From assembly GCA_947174975.1 (NCBI GenBank), contig CAMWLA010000038.1, positions 1-9,992 of the forward strand: a stretch of DNA of 9,992 bases. Direction: 5' to 3'. Each line of letters opens with the position of its first letter. Positions within the stretch are counted from its first letter, which is position 1. Made by a program: the position numbers and the translations under genes. The notes under the pieces were generated by a model. That model searched no databases. It worked only from the letters and a program-made list of their open reading frames with translations, and was not told the DNA's origin. Positions 5,329-9,992 of the stretch are shown here, piece by piece. This DNA is from an uncultured Clostridia bacterium (lineage in GTDB: Bacteria; Bacillota; Clostridia; Christensenellales; Borkfalkiaceae).

Positions 5329-6651
5329 ATGGCTGTAAAAGTATGCAAATTCGGCGGAACGTCGATGGCTGATGCCAACATAATCAGAAGTGTAAAACAA
5401 ATTATTGAAAGCGACGCGGCGCGCCGCTTTGTCGTGGTTTCCGCACCCGGTAAAAGATATTCCGGAGATAAAAAGGTTACCGATTTGTTGTTGGCGTGTC
5501 ATAAAGAGCTTTTAAAGGACGGATCTTGCAAAAAGAGTTTTTCCGCTGTGCGCTCGCGCTTTTTAGATATTGTTAAGCAGCTTGGGTTGAAAATTGATTT
5601 TAATGCCGTATTAGATGCAACTCTAGATAGAATAGAAAAAGAGAAGAGTGAGGAGTTTACCGCGTCCCGCGGTGAATACCTTTGCGGAATTGTTTTAGCC
5701 GAATACCTCGGCGTAAAGTTTATCGACGCGGAGAACGTAATTTTTTTCAATGAAAACGGAACGCTGAACGGCGATAAAACTTATAGGGCGGTTTCGCTTG
5801 CCGCAAATAAGGCGGGTAGAGCTGTTATTCCCGGATTTTACGGCGTAGACGGCGACGGAAAGATAAGAACGTTTTCACGCGGCGGTTCGGACATTTCCGG
5901 CGCAGTGGTAGCGCGCGCAGTTAATGCAACGATATATGAAAACTGGACGGACGTTTCCGGTTTCTTGGCGTGTGATCCAAGTATTGTAGATAGTCCCGAA
6001 ACAATAGAAACGCTGTCATATAAGGAATTGCGTGAACTCAGCTATATGGGGGCAAACGTACTTCACAGCGAATCTATATTTCCGGTACGTAAAGCAAATA
6101 TTCCGATTCAGATAAAAAATGCTTTCCGCCCTCAAGACGTGGGGACGACGATAGTTCCCACTTCGCGGTATATGCCCAACGGACGAACCGTTACGGGTAT
6201 TGCGGGTAAGAAGAATTTTACAGTAATCTATATTGAAAAATCGCTCATGAATTCGGAAATCGGCTTCGTGCGTAGAGTACTTTCTGTCGTCGAAGCTGAA
6301 AATATATCCGTGGAGCATATTCCGACGGGAATTGATACCATGTCGCTTTTAATTGAAAGTAGTGATTTGACCGAGCTTAAGCTTGGCAGAATACTCGAAG
6401 GAATAAAGTGCGAGGTCGAGCCCGATATAATAAGGGTCATAGAAAATATTGCGCTTATTGCAACCGTCGGACACGGAATGTCCTCGTCTGTAGGCACCAG
6501 TGCAAGGCTTTTTAATGCTATTGCTGCGGCTGAAATAAATATTAAAATGATAGATATGGGCTCGAGCGAGCTGAATATAATAGTCGGCGTTAAAAACGAA
6601 GATTATGAACGCTGTATTAAAGCTATATACGGCGAATTTTTCAAAAATTAG
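5329..6651 (+). CDS. lysC: aspartate kinase, YclM/type III-like, with two C-terminal ACT domains
   Basis: A 440-residue monofunctional aspartokinase that phosphorylates L-aspartate with ATP, the first step towards lysine/diaminopimelate, threonine and methionine. The kinase domain starts with KFGGTS (7-12) and VVVSAPGKR (35-43, as in B. subtilis YclM), followed by SRGEYL (113-118), IPGFYG (167-172), FSRGGSDISGA (182-192) and NWTDVSGFLACDP (205-217). The regulatory part has two ACT domains, about 295-350 and 374-440, the second containing GTSARLFNAIAAAEINIKMIDMGSSE-like sequence (389-414). Feedback inhibition by lysine and/or threonine is expected from the family but the effector cannot be read. 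The ATG is set by the family N-terminus. The nearest purine-rich stretch, AAGG (5311-5314), is 14 bases away, too far for a normal ribosome binding site. It heads a compact five-gene run. The symbol is generic: thrD/yclM would also fit. Confidence 0.93.
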   Translation: MAVKVCKFGGTSMADANIIRSVKQIIESDAARRFVVVSAPGKRYSGDKKVTDLLLACHKELLKDGSCKKSFSAVRSRFLDIVKQLGLKIDFNAVLDATLDRIEKEKSEEFTASRGEYLCGIVLAEYLGVKFIDAENVIFFNENGTLNGDKTYRAVSLAANKAGRAVIPGFYGVDGDGKIRTFSRGGSDISGAVVARAVNATIYENWTDVSGFLACDPSIVDSPETIETLSYKELRELSYMGANVLHSESIFPVRKANIPIQIKNAFRPQDVGTTIVPTSRYMPNGRTVTGIAGKKNFTVIYIEKSLMNSEIGFVRRVLSVVEAENISVEHIPTGIDTMSLLIESSDLTELKLGRILEGIKCEVEPDIIRVIENIALIATVGHGMSSSVGTSARLFNAIAAAEINIKMIDMGSSELNIIVGVKNEDYERCIKAIYGEFFKN

Positions 6652-6660
6652 GAGGGTGCT

Positions 6661-6879
6661 ATGGTTTTACTCACAAACGGTATAACGTACGGACAAGCTG
6701 TGGCAATTGTCCTATTAAGTATATTTTTGATAGTATTTATTATTGCCGATATTTATATGGTGCTTTCTTTACGAAGAAAAAACAAAAAGCTGGCAAAGAG
6801 TACTGATGCGACGGTCGAAAACGAAAAGACAAGCCCTATTATTACAAAAGAAAATGAAAAAGGTGAAGCAAATGAGTAA
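6661..6879 (+). CDS. small single-pass membrane protein, function unknown
   Basis: A 72-residue protein with an excellent ribosome binding site (AGGAGGG, 6650-6656) that overlaps the stop codon of aspartokinase, so it is very likely translated. Residues 11-35 form one hydrophobic helix (GQAVAIVLLSIFLIVFIIADIYMVL). A strongly basic juxtamembrane stretch (LRRKNKKLAK, 37-46) points to a cytoplasmic C-terminus, and a short polar Glu/Lys-rich tail follows. The last eight bases overlap the start of thyA (ATGAGTAA), and the codons of its tail supply the thyA Shine-Dalgarno sequence. That implies translational coupling. I do not recognise a family. It might be a small membrane-anchored adaptor, or mainly a coupling element. 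Confidence 0.75.
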   Translation: MVLLTNGITYGQAVAIVLLSIFLIVFIIADIYMVLSLRRKNKKLAKSTDATVENEKTSPIITKENEKGEANE

Positions 6880-7702
6880 GGCAGACGAAATTTTTATTTC
6901 AAATATGCGTGATATCCTTGAAAACGGTGTGTGGGATACGGCTTATAACGTGCGCCCTAAGTGGAGCGACGGAACGAGCGCGCATACCGTCAAAAAGTTC
7001 GGTATCGTAAACAGATATAATTTGCAAGAAGAGTTTCCTATTCTTACAATTCGCCGTACTTATTTTAAGTCTTGTATAAACGAGCTTTTATGGATTTGGC
7101 AGAAGAAGAGCAACAACATTAAAGATTTGAGTTCGAAAATCTGGGATCAATGGGCTGATGAAAACGGGTCAATCGGTAAAGCTTACGGCTATCAGCTCGG
7201 TATAAAGCATAAATATCGCGAAGGCGAATTCGACCAAGTTGATAGGGTTTTATACGATTTGAAAAATAATCCAGCAAGCCGTAGAATAATGACGAATATA
7301 TATAATTTTCAAGATCTTCACGAAATGAATTTATATCCGTGCGCATATTCTATGACATTCAACGTTTCGGGGGATACGTTGAATGGTATTTTAAATCAGC
7401 GTTCAAACGATATGCTGACGGCTAACAATTGGAACGTCGTTCAGTATGCCGTGCTTTTAATAATGTTTGCTCAAGTTTCGGGCTTAAAGGCGGGTGAACT
7501 TGTTCACGTAATAGCTGATGCGCATATTTATGATAGGCATGTACCGATTGTAAAAGAAATTATCGAAATGCCGAAATATAAGGCCCCCGTTTTAGAAGTG
7601 GATAAATCTGTCAAAAATTTCTATGATTTTACTGTTGACAGCTTTAAACTCGTTGATTACGAATGTAACGAAAAGAAATATAATATTCCCGTAGCCGAAT
7701 AA
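6872..7702 (+). CDS. thyA: thymidylate synthase ThyA
   Basis: A 276-residue folate-dependent thymidylate synthase that methylates dUMP to dTMP using 5,10-methylene-tetrahydrofolate, releasing dihydrofolate. It is of the Bacillus/clostridial branch (compare ELLWIWQKKSN, 71-81, and FYDFTVDSFKL, 250-260, near the end). The nucleophilic cysteine is C157 in NLYPCAYSMTFNV. Phosphate-binding arginines R137/R138 precede it. RSND (177-180), N188 and the HIY block (218-220) bind dUMP. In place of the common LGxPFN motif it has LTANNWN (182-188), a form I recall from other clostridial ThyA proteins, so I do not take it as loss of function. An upstream ATG at 6743 is open in frame but lies inside the small membrane protein gene. 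The start at 6872 is chosen for its AAGGTG site (6860-6865) and for family length. folA follows after 14 bases. Confidence 0.97.
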   Translation: MSKADEIFISNMRDILENGVWDTAYNVRPKWSDGTSAHTVKKFGIVNRYNLQEEFPILTIRRTYFKSCINELLWIWQKKSNNIKDLSSKIWDQWADENGSIGKAYGYQLGIKHKYREGEFDQVDRVLYDLKNNPASRRIMTNIYNFQDLHEMNLYPCAYSMTFNVSGDTLNGILNQRSNDMLTANNWNVVQYAVLLIMFAQVSGLKAGELVHVIADAHIYDRHVPIVKEIIEMPKYKAPVLEVDKSVKNFYDFTVDSFKLVDYECNEKKYNIPVAE

Positions 7703-7716
7703 TAAGAGGTTTTATC

Positions 7717-8217
7717 GTGAAAGCAATATTACACGCGGATAAAGAGTGGGGAATAGGGAAACACAACTCACTTATGTTTAAAATCCCCGCAGATATGAAA
7801 TTTTTTAAGGAAACAACCACGGGTAACGTTGTGGTAATGGGGTCAAACACTTTAAAATCGTTACCAAACGGCGCGCCATTAAAAGACAGAGTTAATATCG
7901 TGCTTTATCCCGACGGAGAAAAGCGTGAAGATTGCACAGTTGTCAGTTCGCTTGAAGAGCTTTTTGGCGAAATTAAAAAATATGACGGCGAGAAAGTATA
8001 CGTTATCGGCGGATCGATGATGTACAAAACGCTTTTGCCATATTGCAGCGAAGTTTTGGTTACTAAGGTAGATGCTGTCGGCGGTGCGGACGTTTTCTTC
8101 GAAAACCTTGATAAAAATGAAAATTTTAAACTTATATATGAGAGTGAGCCGTTAGAAACAAACGGTTTGCAAATTCGGTTTACGACATATAAAAATTCAG
8201 CGGTTAAACCGTTTTAA
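7717..8217 (+). CDS. folA: dihydrofolate reductase
   Basis: A 166-residue NADPH-dependent dihydrofolate reductase that returns the dihydrofolate made by ThyA to tetrahydrofolate. The order of motifs is the classical one: WGIG (11-14) in the Met20 loop, the proton-relay acid D26 in IPADMKFFKETT, the cofactor-binding VVVMGSNTLKSLP (38-50), PLKDRVNIVL (54-63), the glycine pair in VYVIGGSMMY (94-103), T116 and the terminal strand LQIRFTTYK. The arginine usual after the MG pair is Ser43, a substitution on the cofactor side that may change NADPH contacts. Translation starts at GTG (7717), seven bases after AGAGG (7705-7709 region). The pairing with thyA is a common operon arrangement and supports the call. 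Confidence 0.95.
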   Translation: MKAILHADKEWGIGKHNSLMFKIPADMKFFKETTTGNVVVMGSNTLKSLPNGAPLKDRVNIVLYPDGEKREDCTVVSSLEELFGEIKKYDGEKVYVIGGSMMYKTLLPYCSEVLVTKVDAVGGADVFFENLDKNENFKLIYESEPLETNGLQIRFTTYKNSAVKPF

Positions 8218-8222
8218 CTGAA

Positions 8223-9137
8223 ATGAGCAAAAAAGAAAAACTTATAATTTTTATACTGAACACTCTGCTGTGCATAGCTGCGATGGTTTTTACCGTTACT
8301 ATGATGGATGGCTGGGGTGTTTTTGTTTTAATTATTTGTTATGCCGTACCGTCAATATGTTTGGCGGTCGGAATCGTATCGTTTACATTAAATAAGCATG
8401 CAATTGAGAAAAGTTGTTTTGTAGTTATGGTATGTGCTTTTATAATAATAGTAACTATTTCCGTAATCAGCAAAACTGCACGGCTAGGCAACTATGAATC
8501 TGACACCGAAAAGATAGAAAGGCTTACCGAAATTATAAGGAATACGGGCAAATGGGGAATGATAGTATACGTATTTATACAGATATTGCAAGTCGTAATT
8601 TTACCTCTTCCCGCAGTTGTTTGTTACGTACCCGGCAGTCAGATCTGGGGAGCCGGCATGGCTACTTTGTTGGCTTCAATCGGGGTGCTTATAGGTTCTG
8701 TAATCGCATACAGCATTGGTAGGTTTTTCGGCAAGAAAGCTGTTATTTGGATAGCGGGTAAAGAAGTTACGGATAAGTACATCACATATATAGGCAACAA
8801 GGGTAAAGTAATTTTTGTGCTTATGCAAGTTTTACCTTTTTTCCCCGATGATATTCTCTGCATGATTGCGGGACTTACCTCAATGAGTTTTCCTTACTTC
8901 TTGGCAGTAATGATTCTTGTTCGTCCTTTGATTATTGCCGCTTACTGTTATCTCGGGAACGGAAGCATAATACCTTTCAGTGGTTGGGGAATACCGGTGT
9001 GGATAGCTATTTTTGCCGTGTGCATAATTCTTGCCGCTTTGTCTTTCAAATATCAAGACAGAGTTGAAAAATGGCTTGTCGCGAAATTCAAGAGAAATAA
9101 AGATAAACCGGAAGATGAAGAGAACGAAGTAGAATAA
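8223..9137 (+). CDS. DedA/TVP38 (VTT-domain, SNARE-associated) family membrane protein
   Basis: A 304-residue polytopic protein. Three N-terminal helices (about 6-26, 31-54, 64-84) precede the VTT domain (about 110-250), which includes ILPLPAVVCYVPG (126-138), GVLIGSVIAYSIGRFFGKK (154-172), the family glycine/Tyr-x-x-Gly-Arg pattern, and VLMQVLPFFPDDILCMIAGLTSMSF (199-223), equivalent to the F-x-R-x-x-P-x-x-R re-entrant region. A last helix (about 255-274) is followed by a charged tail ending in acidic residues. Members are implicated in membrane lipid handling, such as flipping undecaprenyl phosphate or phosphatidylethanolamine, but the substrate here cannot be read. The N-terminal three-helix extension is larger than in short DedA proteins. 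The ATG lies five bases after the folA stop with no Shine-Dalgarno sequence, so translation probably depends on ribosomes finishing folA. Confidence 0.88.
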   Translation: MSKKEKLIIFILNTLLCIAAMVFTVTMMDGWGVFVLIICYAVPSICLAVGIVSFTLNKHAIEKSCFVVMVCAFIIIVTISVISKTARLGNYESDTEKIERLTEIIRNTGKWGMIVYVFIQILQVVILPLPAVVCYVPGSQIWGAGMATLLASIGVLIGSVIAYSIGRFFGKKAVIWIAGKEVTDKYITYIGNKGKVIFVLMQVLPFFPDDILCMIAGLTSMSFPYFLAVMILVRPLIIAAYCYLGNGSIIPFSGWGIPVWIAIFAVCIILAALSFKYQDRVEKWLVAKFKRNKDKPEDEENEVE

Positions 9138-9168
9138 AACACATAAATTTCAGCTGTTTCATAAAATA

Positions 9169-9189
9169 AAGTGTACAAAAGTATCACTT
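9169..9189 (+). promoter_or_regulatory. short stem-loop or operator-like inverted repeat in the ZIP transporter leader
   Basis: AAGTG-TAC (9169-9176) and GTA-T-CACTT (9181-9189) form an 8-bp stem with one bulged T and an AAAA loop. It ends directly before the AGGAG ribosome binding site (9190-9194) of the transporter gene. It could be a DNA site for a metalloregulator or an RNA hairpin affecting initiation. No known consensus is clearly matched. Confidence 0.4.
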
Positions 9190-9201
9190 AGGAGAAACAG
9201 T

Positions 9202-9975
9202 GTGGATTGGTTTATAAATTTGCAGGGCTGGCAACAAGCTCTTATAGCAACTACGTTTACGTGGGCGTTGACGGCTTTGGGGGCGTTGCCCGTTTTTTTC
9301 TGTAAAAGCGTAAGCAAAAACGCTTTTTCGTTTATGATGAGCAGTGCGGCGGGTATAATGCTTGCATCTACTTTTTTTTCGCTTCTCTTGCCCGCGATGG
9401 AGACTGCTACAGATTACGGATATTTAATATTGACGTTTGGCTTTGTGCTTGGCGGTCTTACAATTATTTTAACTGATATTATAACTTCTAAACTGCATAT
9501 ATTTGCAGATAATGCTAAAAAACAGAGCTGTGCCGTAATGTGTATCGCAGTAACGATACATAATATCCCCGAAGGTCTTGCCGTTGGTATAGCTTTCGGA
9601 GCGCTCGCGCTCGGTAACGGAATTGAAGCCGTCGCGGCAATAATGCTTGCTGTTGGAATAGGAATACAAAACTTTCCCGAAGGTATGTGCGTCGCGTTTC
9701 CGCTTCGTGCCAACGGAATGGGGAGGGCAAAGTCTTTTTTTATCGGTCAATTATCGGGTGCGGTAGAAATTGTTGCCGGAGTATTCGGCGCATTTGCCGT
9801 TTCAATTGCGAACGGAATTTTACCCTATGCGCTTTCCTTTTCTGCGGGTGCAATGTCCGCGGTGGTCTGTTCCGAACTTATTCCGGAAAGCTTTGCAACC
9901 GGAAAAGTTAAGGCAACTATAGGCGTAACCTTCGGTTTTGCGCTTATGATGATTCTGGATATCGCCTTCGGATAA
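9202..9975 (+). CDS. ZIP family divalent metal transporter (ZupT/GufA-like)
   Basis: A 257-residue integral membrane protein with about eight hydrophobic segments, expected to import zinc or related divalent metals. The binuclear metal site is clear: HNIPEG (120-125) in TM4 and QNFPEG (156-161) in TM5, giving H120, N121, E124, Q156, N157 and E160, plus E189 in GQLSGAVEIVAG and the SELIPES block (224-230) in the last third. Glutamine in place of histidine at 156 follows the pattern known for bacterial BbZIP and GufA-like members more than E. coli ZupT. The TM3-TM4 loop (about 95-107) is short and not His-rich. Translation begins at GTG (9202), seven bases after AGGAG (9190-9194). A gap of 64 bases from the DedA-like gene, with no terminator I can see, allows either read-through or a separate promoter. 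Metal specificity cannot be read from the sequence. Confidence 0.93.
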   Translation: MDWFINLQGWQQALIATTFTWALTALGALPVFFCKSVSKNAFSFMMSSAAGIMLASTFFSLLLPAMETATDYGYLILTFGFVLGGLTIILTDIITSKLHIFADNAKKQSCAVMCIAVTIHNIPEGLAVGIAFGALALGNGIEAVAAIMLAVGIGIQNFPEGMCVAFPLRANGMGRAKSFFIGQLSGAVEIVAGVFGAFAVSIANGILPYALSFSAGAMSAVVCSELIPESFATGKVKATIGVTFGFALMMILDIAFG

Positions 9976-9992
9976 AGTTATAAATTCAAATC

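Noticed and set aside
6743..6871. N-terminal extension of thyA from the ATG at 6743
   Set aside because: The extra 43 codons overlap the small membrane protein gene in another frame, have no ribosome binding site, and make ThyA longer than its family. The sequence from 6872 matches the usual N-terminus.
8158..8217. Inverted repeat AAACGGTTT (8160-8168) / AAACCGTTT (8206-8214) at the end of folA as a terminator
   Set aside because: The loop is 37 bases, no T tract follows, and the next gene begins within a few bases. The repeat lies within coding sequence and is probably chance.

Overview
The window is AT-rich chromosomal DNA from a low-GC Gram-positive bacterium, most likely an uncultured member of the Clostridia. 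The evidence is a CdaA-type diadenylate cyclase, a ThyA of the Bacillus/clostridial branch, an aspartokinase resembling B. subtilis YclM, frequent GTG starts and sigma-A-like promoters. All ten or eleven genes lie on the + strand and are tightly packed. I see no transposase, integrase, CRISPR array, rRNA, tRNA or phage gene. This is a housekeeping region, and I did not find a convincing new multi-gene system.

Layout. Bases 31-900 encode a multi-pass membrane protein with an Asn/Gln/Tyr-rich disordered tail, followed by an intrinsic terminator. Bases 968-2272 are mnmE (tRNA wobble modification GTPase), with a perfect-stem terminator behind it. Bases 2328-3098 are a divergent PlsC-like acyltransferase and 3131-4105 are holA (DNA polymerase III delta). 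Bases 4191-5018 are cdaA (c-di-AMP synthase), followed at once by a 35-codon remnant of its usual partner cdaR. A 184-base non-coding stretch (5145-5328) with one strong hairpin comes next. Bases 5329-8217, continuing to 9137, form a compact run: aspartokinase, a small membrane protein, thyA, folA and a DedA/TVP38 membrane protein. Bases 9202-9975 are a ZIP metal transporter with its own short leader.

How the genes work together. thyA and folA form a metabolic pair: thymidylate synthase turns methylene-tetrahydrofolate into dihydrofolate while making dTMP, and dihydrofolate reductase recycles it. Aspartokinase opens the aspartate pathway (lysine, threonine, methionine, and diaminopimelate for the wall). 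CdaA makes c-di-AMP, a turgor and potassium signal linked to wall homeostasis. The remaining genes serve tRNA modification, replication, lipid synthesis and membrane transport, so shared transcription here reflects chromosome compaction more than one pathway.

The most interesting points are in expression layout and gene decay. At least two genes (mnmE and holA), and perhaps the acyltransferase, have a -10 box placed so that transcription would begin at or one base before the ATG, with no Shine-Dalgarno sequence. They look like leaderless mRNAs, beside SD-led neighbours such as cdaA. The other notable point is the loss of the whole extracellular part of CdaR, leaving only its membrane anchor behind cdaA.
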